DNA from: Synergistaceae bacterium
Lineage (GTDB): Bacteria > Synergistota > Synergistia > Synergistales > Synergistaceae
NCBI GenBank assembly: GCA_031258255.1
Contig: JAIRNC010000127.1
Location: forward strand, 1-51,194
Direction of reading: 5' to 3'
DNA length: 51,194 nt
The translations under genes and the position numbers were made by a program. The notes beneath the pieces were generated by a model. The model worked only from the letters and a program-made list of their open reading frames with translations, ran no database searches and was not told the origin of the DNA. Of the stretch, positions 7,524 to 15,664 are shown one piece after another. Positions within the stretch are counted from its first letter, which is position 1. The number at the start of each line of letters is the position of its first letter.

Positions 7524-8534
7524 TCACTTCTGTCCCACGGCTACGGGGACGTCGCCCAAGAAAATGTTGTTGTTGTTCGAGCCGTCGACGAAAACGATAT
7601 TGAGCCGGCCCAGGACATCCTGGATGTTCTCGTGCCAGAGGTTTGTCCGCACCAGCTCCGGGTTTTTGACGTACATCTCGTTGAGGGAGTAGAGGCGCGT
7701 CGAGACGGCCGTCGCGTCAGCGATCTTGTTCACCTTGTAAGCCTCCGCGTTGTTAATGGCCACCTGAGCCTTGCCCTTCGCGTCCTCGATAGCCTTGTTG
7801 GCGTAAGCCTCAGCCTCGTTTATAGCGGAAGCCTTGGCCTGTTTCGCCGTCTCCACGTCGTTGTAGGACGCCTGGACCGAAGGCGGCACCTTCACCTCGC
7901 TTATGAGCACGTCCACTATGGCGATGCCGACGCCTAGCTGCTTGAACGTGTTCGTTATGCGCGCCTTCGCGTTCGCCGAGAGGGCCACCTTCCCGGTGGT
8001 CAGAATGTCCTCGTACTTCATGCTGGCTACCTCCTTGCGGAAGTCGGCCTCGGCGAGGCCCGCGATCAGCCTGAAATCGCCCTCGCTCGTGATGTTGTTC
8101 GTTATGAAATACTGGTACGGATCCTGGATCCGCCACTGAGCGACCCAGCTTATCAGAAGGATCTTGCTGTCTGCGGTCACCATCTTCTGCTCTGACGCGT
8201 TCTCGGTGTATCTCGCTCCGGCCGTCTCGGTCTTCTCCCCGAACTCGAAACGCCGTATCTCCTGCACGTCGAACTTAACGACCTCCGTCCAGGGCGCTTT
8301 GAAGTGCAGCCCCTGATCGGCGCTGCCCAAGTAATGCCCGAAGCGGAAGAGGAGCGCCTGCGAGCCGAGCGGGACCGTGTAGAACGAGTGAAGTGCGCAC
8401 AGCGCCAATACCGCGATGCCCAAAATCGCCGCGATGATTTTTACGTTGAAAGCGCCGAAGCGAATGTTTCGCGGTTCCCATTCGTCGTCCAGGCGCCTCA
8501 CTTTATTGAAGCCGAAGAATTTACCTATGTCCAC
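7524..8534 (-). CDS. hflK: HflK, SPFH-domain membrane protease modulator
   Basis: 336 residues from the GTG at 8534. A short cytosolic leader precedes a membrane helix (AAILGIAVLALCALHSFY), then the SPFH domain (GSQALLFRFGHYLGSADQGLHFKAPW) and the helical flotillin-like tail with an EAEAYANKAIEDAKGKAQ segment. It partners HflC in regulating FtsH. Start choice: the open frame extends 17 codons further up to 8585, but the GTG at 8534 has GGGGGG 6 bases upstream and the upstream TATAAT at 8574-8579 would leave no leader for the longer form. Confidence 0.92.
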   Translation of the reverse strand: MDIGKFFGFNKVRRLDDEWEPRNIRFGAFNVKIIAAILGIAVLALCALHSFYTVPLGSQALLFRFGHYLGSADQGLHFKAPWTEVVKFDVQEIRRFEFGEKTETAGARYTENASEQKMVTADSKILLISWVAQWRIQDPYQYFITNNITSEGDFRLIAGLAEADFRKEVASMKYEDILTTGKVALSANAKARITNTFKQLGVGIAIVDVLISEVKVPPSVQASYNDVETAKQAKASAINEAEAYANKAIEDAKGKAQVAINNAEAYKVNKIADATAVSTRLYSLNEMYVKNPELVRTNLWHENIQDVLGRLNIVFVDGSNNNNIFLGDVPVAVGQK

Positions 8535-8573
8535 GCGCAACCCCCCGTATCGTAAAAAATGCCGCACAGTCCC

Positions 8574-8579
8574 ATTATA
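8574..8579 (-). promoter_or_regulatory. -10 box upstream of hflK
   Basis: Minus-strand TATAAT (8579 to 8574) preceded by CTG, about 40 bases before the hflK GTG at 8534. No clear -35 is visible. Confidence 0.4.
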
Positions 8580-8624
8580 CAGCATCGATGCGATTACGGC
8601 CGATGTTTATGCGGGGCGGCGGCA

Positions 8625-8653
8625 TTTCCTTTTTTCCTTTCCTTTTTTCCTTT
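8625..8653. repeat. Homopyrimidine perfect mirror repeat (possible H-DNA)
   Basis: In the 341-base region between divergent hflK and the NCS1 permease, 8625-8653 contains only T and C on plus. It is a perfect mirror: TTT-CC-T6-CC-TTT-CC-T6-CC-TTT. It is also a 13-bp unit repeated twice. Such tracts can form intramolecular triplexes. The remainder of this intergenic region shows two promoter candidates and no gene I can support. Confidence 0.8.
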
Positions 8654-8767
8654 TGACCTGAAATAATATTAGGCAATATGACCGTCAAGTCGCTTCAAGA
8701 AGATGCCCAGGTTTTTTCGGCTCTCTTCGCGGACCGGAACGCGACAAAAGCACGTCCGTTCCGTATG

Positions 8768-8795
8768 TTGATAACAATCTGATATGAGGTATAAT
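8768..8795 (+). promoter_or_regulatory. Sigma70-type promoter for the NCS1 permease operon
   Basis: TTGATA (8768-8773), a 16-base spacer and TATAAT (8790-8795). The start point would be near 8802, leaving a leader of about 75 bases before the GTG at 8876. I see no recognisable purine riboswitch in that leader. Confidence 0.65.
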
Positions 8796-8875
8796 GTGAA
8801 AGGATAATAAATAACGTCAAAACAGCACTGCAATCCACGATCTGCCGGAAAATACTTGTTCACCAGGAGGACGCT

Positions 8876-10195
8876 GTGGAAAATTTACTGTCATTCAAAG
8901 TAGCGGACAGGGAGAGGGAGGCGCCCAGAGGCCTGCCCCTGATCATGGCGGGCCAGTGGGTCAATCTCTCCGCCCTTATGTTAGGAGGTATGCTGATCGA
9001 AGGGCTCTCCTTCGGCGGGGCTGTCCTCTGTGTCGCGGCGGGAGGGATCGTTCTTCTGGCCTACGCTGTGTTTATGGGGGCGAACGGCAGCAGGACAGGG
9101 CTTCCGTCGACGGCTATGAGCGCGGAGGCCCTGGGCGTCAGTGGCGCACGCTGTATCCCCGCACTGCTGATCTGCGTCGCAAGCGTGGGCTGGTTCGGGG
9201 TGCAGGCCGCGATGTGCGGATCGTCGTTCAGCGCCATAACGGAGCAGGCTCTCGGAATTTCTGTTTCGACCCGTGTCACGACGCTCTTTTTCGGCGCGCT
9301 TATAACCGCTTCCGCCGTGTACGGCTACCGGGCCGCAAAATATCTCTTTTCCGTGATAACGCCGATACTCTACGCGATCCTGCTTTTTACGCTGATCTGG
9401 CGGGCATTTTCCTCAGAGATCGGAATCGGCGCCGCGATATCCGCATGGCGGCCGACGAGGCCCATGTCTTATGCGCAAGGTATCGCGCTGGTATTCGGCA
9501 CTTGGGCTATGGGCGCTTTTGTCACCGGGGATTTGACCCGTTACGCCCAAAAACCACGCGACGCGGTGACGGCGCTCATCACTGGCTTGGCGCCCTCGAT
9601 TCCCCTGATGTTGCTCGGCGGCGCGGTATTCCGCGCCCTCGAGGGAACCTACGACATAACCTTCATCCTGAGCGTTATGGGATTCCCGGCGATAGCCCTG
9701 CTTTTTCTCCTCCTTTCCGTGTGGGCGATCAATACGGTCAACGCCTATAACGGGGGCATAGCGCTCGGGGTGATGCTCGGGCTTCCAGAACGGCGCTTGA
9801 AAGCGGCCACGGTCGTCGCTGGCGGCATCGGTACGATATTGGGGGCGGCTGGGATTCTGTCCCTGTTTACGGGCTTTCTCAGCCTGATTTCCTCTCTGGT
9901 GCCGCCCGTCGGCGGGGTGCTCATAGGCGCGAAGATAGCCGACATGCTGGAACGGCGGCGCGGCGGAGGGACAGAACCGCCCGGGGAAGACGCGCGCCTC
10001 GATCCGGGTTTTCATCTCCCAGGGATCGCCGCCTACGCGACGGGGGCTCTGGCCGCTTGGCTCACCAGCACGGCATACCCCCTCTTCATTCCGCCGCTCA
10101 GCGGGATAGCGGTCGCGGCGGTGTTTTATGCCGTGTCCTTTGCTTTCAAGGCGAGGGGCGGAACCGTACGAGCCAAGGCGCAAAGCAAGGTGTGA
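8876..10195 (+). CDS. NCS1-family purine/cytosine permease (CodB-like)
   Basis: 439 residues with about 12 membrane helices. The opening segment MAGQWVNLSALMLGG and the central motif FGTWAMGAFVTGDLTRYAQ are typical of the cytosine-permease branch of NCS1 transporters, which take up nucleobases by Na+ or H+ symport. The GTG at 8876 has AGGAGG a few bases upstream. The histidine kinase gene starts 6 bases after the stop, so the two are co-transcribed. No cytosine deaminase follows, so the exact substrate is open. A charged loop (RRRGGGTEPPGED) lies between late helices. Confidence 0.85.
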   Translation: MENLLSFKVADREREAPRGLPLIMAGQWVNLSALMLGGMLIEGLSFGGAVLCVAAGGIVLLAYAVFMGANGSRTGLPSTAMSAEALGVSGARCIPALLICVASVGWFGVQAAMCGSSFSAITEQALGISVSTRVTTLFFGALITASAVYGYRAAKYLFSVITPILYAILLFTLIWRAFSSEIGIGAAISAWRPTRPMSYAQGIALVFGTWAMGAFVTGDLTRYAQKPRDAVTALITGLAPSIPLMLLGGAVFRALEGTYDITFILSVMGFPAIALLFLLLSVWAINTVNAYNGGIALGVMLGLPERRLKAATVVAGGIGTILGAAGILSLFTGFLSLISSLVPPVGGVLIGAKIADMLERRRGGGTEPPGEDARLDPGFHLPGIAAYATGALAAWLTSTAYPLFIPPLSGIAVAAVFYAVSFAFKARGGTVRAKAQSKV

Positions 10196-10201
10196 TCTAT
10201 T

Positions 10202-12322
10202 ATGGAACGGAACCGGGTGCTCAGACAATCTGCTCCTTATTTAGCCTTGCTTCTGGTAGGGCTGTCCATGATGGTGCTCATTGGGTGTTTTTCGGTCGCC
10301 GTGATTCTGCAGCGGCTGTTGACGGAGAATTCTCAGGCTGCCCTCCTCAGTGTCGAGAGGCATATCGAAGCGGCCCATTCACAATCAGGCGCCGCCCCCA
10401 GCACAACACGCGCGCAAACAGATATCAGCCTGGCAGGCGAATATCACCTCAATTTCCTCGCCGCGGCGCAGGACAGCACGCTGATCGTGCTGGACGGGGA
10501 CTTGAACGTCTTAGCCCATTCGGATGGCATTTACTCGAACCGAGACGTCCGTAACCTCGAAGGGGCGCTGTCCGGGCTGCGAGGGAAGGAGGCAGGGGAT
10601 CAGGAGATTGCAAGCGCGCTGATTGCCACGGGAGACTGGCCCGTCTGTGCCGCCAGCCGCCGCATTTTTAACGGGTGGAGTGTTGTCCAGATAACGCCAA
10701 AGTCGGCTTATACCCGGGACATATACAGGGTAGCCGCAAACCTGTGTTTTCTCGCGGTCGTGCTGTTCCTGCTCATGGGTTCCATTATAGTCATGATCAA
10801 CGCCCGGACTGTGAAGGCTGACGAGGCCAACAAAGCAAAGTCGGAGTTCCTGGCCAATATGAGCCACGAGATACGGACGCCGCTGAACGCTATCATAGGC
10901 ATGAGCGAGCTTGCCCTGCAAGATCCGTCCGGGCCATCCCTGCCGGAATACCTGGCCAATATCAGTCAGGCGGGGTCGAATTTGCTGTCCATCATCAACG
11001 ACGTCCTGGACTTGTCGAAGATCGAGTCCGGCGGCATTCAACTGATTAACGTTTCCTACCGCCTCTCATCCCTCATAAACAACGTCGTTGCCGTTATGCG
11101 GACGCGTTTTTATGAAAAGCCTGTCCTGTTTATGGTAAACGCCGACGCAAAGCTCCCTGACGCCCTCGTCGGCGACGAATCGCGAGTCCGTCAGGTGTTG
11201 TTCAATATGCTGAGCAACGCGGTCAAATATACCGAAAAAGGGTTTATCAAGCTCTCGGTGACGGGAACCGCCGAGGGAGACGACCATATCATGTTGAGGT
11301 TCGAGGTTACCGACAGCGGCATCGGCATTAAAGAAGAAAACATGAATAATCTGTTTGGCAATTTCACCCGGCTCGATCTGAGGCGCAATCAGGGCGTCGA
11401 GGGAACCGGGCTGGGGTTGGCGATCTCCAGGAGGCTGTGCCGTGAAATGAGGGGCGATATCACCGTATCCAGCGTTTACGGAGAGGGTTCAGTCTTCACC
11501 GCTGTCCTTTCCCAGAGGTGTTCAACTGGCACCCCGATGGCGGCGGTGGTAAATCCCGACCTAAAGGCGGTATTGCTGTATGACGAACGCCCCCTGTACG
11601 GGGATTCCGTCTTCGCCACGCTGGAGAACCTGGGGGTTCCCGTAACTAAGACGGACAACGCCGGCGACTTTTTGACGGCCTTTGAAACAGGCCGTTTCCC
11701 CTTCGCGTTTATGTCCCCCAGTATCGCGGAACTGACAACCCGCATAGCGGAGCGTAAAAAAATTCAAACCAGCCTTGTGATTCTGGCGGCTATGGGCGAG
11801 ATGTCGTCTTTCCGGGGTACGCCGGTAATCCTTATGCCCGTCTATGCCGTCCCGGCGGCGAACATGCTCAACGACGTAAAGACAGCGTACGGCGGCAGGA
11901 GGACCAAGACCAGGTTTATAGCGCCCCGGGCCAGGGCGCTCATCGTCGACGACGTCATGACCAACCTGAAGGTTACCAAGGGGCTTCTCTCGGCCTATCA
12001 GGTACAGGTGGATCTCTGCAAGAGCGGCGAAGGCGCCGTCCACATGGTCAGCGCCAACAGATACGACCTTATTTTTATGGACCACATGATGCCCGGCATG
12101 GATGGGATCGAGGCAACGGCGGCGATACGCGCCCTGGAGGGCAAGTATTACAAACAGCTCCCGATCATCGCCCTGACCGCCAACGCATTGTCGGGGATGC
12201 GGGAGATGTTCCTTTCCAACGGTTTCAGCGATTATCTGGCCAAGCCGATCGAGATAAACAAGCTGAACGCAATCATGGAAAAGTGGGTGCCGGAGGAGAA
12301 ACGCGAACATGGCGTAGAGTAA
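10202..12322 (+). CDS. Hybrid sensor histidine kinase with two receiver-like domains
   Basis: 706 residues. Membrane helices at about 13-38 and 177-199 bracket an extracytoplasmic sensor region of roughly 135 residues. The HisKA box [13 protein letters not shown] has phospho-acceptor H222; the HATPase domain shows N339 and the glycine loops DSGIGI (371-376) and GTGLGL (401-406). Residues 455-565 look like a receiver domain that has lost its acidic pocket. The C-terminal receiver (578-695) is intact, with D583/D584, D627 and K681. It is co-transcribed with the NCS1 permease, suggesting sensing linked to nucleobase supply. No separate output regulator is adjacent, so phosphotransfer must go to a partner elsewhere. 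Confidence 0.93.
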   Translation: MERNRVLRQSAPYLALLLVGLSMMVLIGCFSVAVILQRLLTENSQAALLSVERHIEAAHSQSGAAPSTTRAQTDISLAGEYHLNFLAAAQDSTLIVLDGDLNVLAHSDGIYSNRDVRNLEGALSGLRGKEAGDQEIASALIATGDWPVCAASRRIFNGWSVVQITPKSAYTRDIYRVAANLCFLAVVLFLLMGSIIVMINARTVKADEANKAKSEFLANMSHEIRTPLNAIIGMSELALQDPSGPSLPEYLANISQAGSNLLSIINDVLDLSKIESGGIQLINVSYRLSSLINNVVAVMRTRFYEKPVLFMVNADAKLPDALVGDESRVRQVLFNMLSNAVKYTEKGFIKLSVTGTAEGDDHIMLRFEVTDSGIGIKEENMNNLFGNFTRLDLRRNQGVEGTGLGLAISRRLCREMRGDITVSSVYGEGSVFTAVLSQRCSTGTPMAAVVNPDLKAVLLYDERPLYGDSVFATLENLGVPVTKTDNAGDFLTAFETGRFPFAFMSPSIAELTTRIAERKKIQTSLVILAAMGEMSSFRGTPVILMPVYAVPAANMLNDVKTAYGGRRTKTRFIAPRARALIVDDVMTNLKVTKGLLSAYQVQVDLCKSGEGAVHMVSANRYDLIFMDHMMPGMDGIEATAAIRALEGKYYKQLPIIALTANALSGMREMFLSNGFSDYLAKPIEINKLNAIMEKWVPEEKREHGVE

Positions 12323-12363
12323 TCCCGCTCCGCAATGAATATAAAATAATGGAGGGGAGTAGG

Positions 12364-12468
12364 ATGATTGACCATAAAACTTTACCAAAAGAAAAATTAC
12401 CGTTATTATTAAATGACAGAGCGGACCCCGCTTGGCAGAGATCCGCGCTGTCGTGTCCTCGCTTTTAG
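12364..12468 (+). CDS. Possible 34-residue peptide after the kinase gene
   Basis: An ATG at 12364 preceded by GGAGGGGAGTAGG (12350-12362) opens a 34-codon frame, starting MIDHKTLPKEKLPLLL and ending SCPRF. The ribosome-binding site is among the best in the window, yet the second half of the frame overlaps the hairpin at 12415-12452. It could be a real small protein, the stub of a lost third gene in this operon, or chance. I do not recognise it. Confidence 0.3.
   Translation: MIDHKTLPKEKLPLLLNDRADPAWQRSALSCPRF
12415..12452. terminator. Bidirectional terminator-like hairpin
   Basis: GACAG-A-GCGGA (12415-12425) pairs with TCCGC-G-CTGTC (12442-12452), 10 pairs with one mismatch and a 16-base loop. 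On minus it is followed by ATTTAATAATAA, suitable for ending the nucleoside ABC operon; on plus it lies after the kinase gene. Confidence 0.5.
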
Positions 12469-13548
12469 TTAGTTAGGGATTTCGCCGATGACGCCTTCGA
12501 CGAACCAGCCCATGCTCCAGATGTCGTCGTCTGACATCGCCTCGCCCTGCTTTACCTTGACGGCGCCGGACTGATCCTTTATGGGGCCTGTAAACACCGC
12601 TTGCTTGCCGGAGATTATGTCTGCTTTCTGGGCGTCAACCAGCGCGCGCACGTCCTCCGGGACGGCAGGGCCGAACGGGGCGAGATCCACCGCGCCCTCC
12701 TTCATCCCCCACCAGATGGCCTCGGACTTCCACGTGCCGTCCGCAACCTGCTTTACGATGGGGCTGAAGAGCTTCTCCCAGTTCCAGACCGGCGCTGTCA
12801 GGTGCATCGTCGGGGCGTACTGGCTCATGTCGTTGTTGTAGCCGATCACGTATGTCTTGGCCTCCTCGGCGGCCTGGGCCACCGCCCCCGTGTCGGCGTG
12901 CATCGCCAGCACGTCGCAGCCGGAGTCGATGAGGGCCTTCGCCGCCTCCTTCTCCTTGCCGGGGTCGAACCAGGAGAAGAGCCAGATGACCTTCACGGTC
13001 GCCTTCGGGTTCACCTCGCGGACACCCAGCGTGAAGGCGTTGATCATGCGGATGACCTCCGGGATCGGGTGCGCCGCCACGTAGCCGATGTTGCCGCTTG
13101 CGGTCATCTTTCCCGCCACGAGGCCGGAAAGATAGCGCGGCTGGTACATGCGGCCGAACATCGTGCCGACGTTATCCGCGCGCTTGTAGCCGGAGACGTG
13201 CATGAAGATCGTGTCCGGGTACTTCTTGGCTACCTCCTCGACGTAGTCCATGTAGCCGAAGGATCCTGCGAATATGAGCTTCGACTTGTTCTGCCGGACG
13301 AGCCGTTCCATAACTGGGACGGACTCCGGCCCCTCTCCCACGGACTCCACTATCGTGCTCTTGAGCCCCGGGAACGCGGCGTCCACGGCACGGCGGCCCT
13401 CATCCTGCATGTAGGTCCACCCGCCGTCGCCGACCGGCCCGATGTAGACGTAACCCGGGTTGATTTCAGCCACAGGGACTGGCGCGGCACATGCACCGGC
13501 CGCCAAAAGCGATAGAAGCAGGAACAGCGTTACGATTAACCTTTTCAT
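12469..13548 (-). CDS. BMP-family nucleoside ABC transporter substrate-binding protein
   Basis: 359 residues of the Bmp/PnrA family. A signal peptide (MKRLIVTLFLLLSLLAAGAC) is followed by the first domain, with the GYVYIGPVGDGGWTYMQDEG motif, and by NVGTMFGRMYQPRYLSGLVAGKMT in the hinge region. Family members bind purine nucleosides outside the membrane. The Cys at residue 20 is preceded by AGA, a poor lipobox, so it may be a lipoprotein or a soluble periplasmic protein. It is the last gene of the four-gene importer, 92 bases after the second permease. Confidence 0.9.
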   Translation of the reverse strand: MKRLIVTLFLLLSLLAAGACAAPVPVAEINPGYVYIGPVGDGGWTYMQDEGRRAVDAAFPGLKSTIVESVGEGPESVPVMERLVRQNKSKLIFAGSFGYMDYVEEVAKKYPDTIFMHVSGYKRADNVGTMFGRMYQPRYLSGLVAGKMTASGNIGYVAAHPIPEVIRMINAFTLGVREVNPKATVKVIWLFSWFDPGKEKEAAKALIDSGCDVLAMHADTGAVAQAAEEAKTYVIGYNNDMSQYAPTMHLTAPVWNWEKLFSPIVKQVADGTWKSEAIWWGMKEGAVDLAPFGPAVPEDVRALVDAQKADIISGKQAVFTGPIKDQSGAVKVKQGEAMSDDDIWSMGWFVEGVIGEIPN

Positions 13549-13640
13549 TGCGCTCTTAGTACCTCCCTAGTTTGTGATGAATTTGGACAACGGGATTATA
13601 TCAGCCAGCGTTATCTGTGGAAAGCCTTCCGCGCGCAAAA

Positions 13641-14570
13641 TTATTCGCGCTCCTCCCTGTAAAACGGGATGCCCAGCGCGGACGGGGCGCTCAGGGAGAG
13701 CTTGCGGCCCTTGCCGACTGAGATGAAGAGCAGCACCAGTATCGTCATGAGGTAGGGCAGCATCATCAAGAGCGGCGCCGGCACCGATGCCCCGGCGGCC
13801 TGGAGACGGAGCTGGAACGCCTCCACGCCCCCGAAAAGGTATGCGCCGAGCATGGCCCGAAGCGGGTTCCATATCGCGAAGATGACCATCGCGACCGCGA
13901 TCCACCCGCGCCCCGCCGTCATGCCCTCCGCCCAGAATTTGTTATAGACGAGGGACATGTACGCGCCGCCCAGAGCCACCAGCCCAGCGCCAATTATCGT
14001 GTACAGATAGCGGATCCGCGCGACCGGGAGCCCCATAGCGTCGGCGGCCTTCGGGTTGTCACCGGCCGCCCTCAGGTTCATGCCGGGGCGCGTGCGGCTT
14101 AAAAAGAACATCAAAAAGACCGCGAGGACGTAGGACGCATAGACCATCACGTCCTGCGAGAAAAGCATCCTGCCCGCTATCGGCAGCTTTGAGACGAGCG
14201 GAATCTCCCATGCGCCGATGCCAGGCGTCGTCATCCCGATATAGCCCCTCCCGGCCAGGGCGCTCGCGCCACCGCCGAACATGGTCATGGCGAGGCCGCA
14301 TACGACCTGGTTGCTCCCCAGCGTGACGGACAGGAACGCGTGGATCAGCCCCAGACAGGCCCCGACGCCGAACGCGGCTGCCAATCCGAGCCAGGGGCTG
14401 CCCGTCGAAAGCGACGCGGCAAAGCCCGAGAGCGCGCCCATCAGCATGATCCCCTCCAGCCCGAGGTTCATGACTCCGGCCTTTTCCGTCAGGATCTCGC
14501 CCAGCGTGGCGTAAAGGATCGGCGTCCCGCTGCGGACGGCCGCCGCGAGAATGGACAAGAGCGTCTCCAT
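13641..14570 (-). CDS. Nucleoside ABC transporter permease (second subunit, NupQ-like)
   Basis: 309 residues with 8-9 hydrophobic segments of the BPD_transp_2 permease family. Conserved parts include GEILTEKAGVMNLGLEGIMLMGA near the N-terminus and RAAGDNPKAADAMGLPVARIRY in the cytosolic coupling region. It pairs with the larger permease at 14570-15664 to form the membrane channel of the importer. Its start overlaps the preceding stop by one base, indicating translational coupling. Confidence 0.9.
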   Translation of the reverse strand: METLLSILAAAVRSGTPILYATLGEILTEKAGVMNLGLEGIMLMGALSGFAASLSTGSPWLGLAAAFGVGACLGLIHAFLSVTLGSNQVVCGLAMTMFGGGASALAGRGYIGMTTPGIGAWEIPLVSKLPIAGRMLFSQDVMVYASYVLAVFLMFFLSRTRPGMNLRAAGDNPKAADAMGLPVARIRYLYTIIGAGLVALGGAYMSLVYNKFWAEGMTAGRGWIAVAMVIFAIWNPLRAMLGAYLFGGVEAFQLRLQAAGASVPAPLLMMLPYLMTILVLLFISVGKGRKLSLSAPSALGIPFYREERE

Positions 14571-15664
14571 CAGATGTCACCCCTGGATCGCCGCGCGCGT
14601 CCGACGCGGCTGAAATCCAGCCTCACGCGGTAATTTTGGAAAAATTCCCCGCCCAGGACGAAGAAGAGGATGAGGCCCTGCAGGATCGACGCGCTGGCCA
14701 TCGGAAGGCCCATGCTGATCTGGAGTGCCTCGCCGCCGACTAAGAGCGCCCCCATCAGAAAGGCTATGACCAGGCTCAGCGACGGCCTCAGATGCGCCAG
14801 CCAGGCGACGATTATGGCCGTGTAGCCGTACTGCGCCGAAAAGCCGGCCTGGAGGCGCCCCTGGAGGCCGGATACCTCGCACATCCCGGCGAACCCCGCT
14901 ATCGCGCCGGAGAGGAACATCACGCCAGCCACCTTCCTCACGTAATCCATCCCAGCGTACCTCGCCGCACGAGCGTTGTCGCCCGTCACCCTTATCTCGT
15001 AGCCGAAGCGCGTCCTCTTTAAAAGCACCTCCATCACTACGGTGAGAAAAAAGAGCGCGTATATCCCCATATGGATGCGCGTACCCCACAGCGCCGGGAG
15101 CCGCGCGGAATCGATGAAGCGGCTGGTCATTGGGAAACCCAGCGACGACGGGTCGCGCCAGGGGCCATAGACGAAGTATTCCAAGAGCCGTATCGCGATG
15201 TAGTTCAGCATCAGCGTCGTTATGATCTCGTTCACATTCCACTTCGCCTTCAAAAGCCCCGCCGCGCCGGCCCAGACACCGCCCGCGAGCATAGCGGCGA
15301 GCGCCATCAGGGAGAGCATCGCGGGTTTGCTTTCGAGCGGGAAGTACCTGACCATGGCGGCGGCGGCCAGCGCGCCCACGAGCGCCTGCCCCTCCGCGCC
15401 TATGTTCCAGACGAGCATCGTAAAGCAGAGCATCACGGCGAGGGAGACTATGGCGAGAGGAAGCGCCTTTACCGCCGTTTCGCTCAGGTCGTACCCGCTG
15501 CCGAAAGCCGATTTCAATATGCTGGCGTAGGCCTCGAAGGGAGAGACCCCCTGCGCGTACAGGAAGACGCCGCCGGCCGCGAACGCCAAGAGGACGGACA
15601 AGGCCGCGGTCACGGCCGGCATCCATGCCGGGGAGTCGATCCTCTTTTCCGCCCGCAATCTCAT
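14570..15664 (-). CDS. Nucleoside ABC transporter permease (first subunit, NupP-like)
   Basis: 364 residues with about nine membrane segments. The segment WNIGAEGQALVGALAAA and the coupling-helix region YEIRVTGDNARAARYAGMDY identify the YufP/NupP-type permease of BMP-dependent nucleoside importers. It overlaps the ATPase stop by 4 bases (ATGA type), so the operon is tightly coupled. The length is typical and the frame is intact. Confidence 0.9.
   Translation of the reverse strand: MRLRAEKRIDSPAWMPAVTAALSVLLAFAAGGVFLYAQGVSPFEAYASILKSAFGSGYDLSETAVKALPLAIVSLAVMLCFTMLVWNIGAEGQALVGALAAAAMVRYFPLESKPAMLSLMALAAMLAGGVWAGAAGLLKAKWNVNEIITTLMLNYIAIRLLEYFVYGPWRDPSSLGFPMTSRFIDSARLPALWGTRIHMGIYALFFLTVVMEVLLKRTRFGYEIRVTGDNARAARYAGMDYVRKVAGVMFLSGAIAGFAGMCEVSGLQGRLQAGFSAQYGYTAIIVAWLAHLRPSLSLVIAFLMGALLVGGEALQISMGLPMASASILQGLILFFVLGGEFFQNYRVRLDFSRVGRARRSRGDI

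Noticed and set aside
8669-8863. A 64-residue minus frame between hflK and the permease
   Set aside because: It overlaps the permease promoter, has an unusual composition (many Cys, Tyr, Phe) and no ribosome-binding site.
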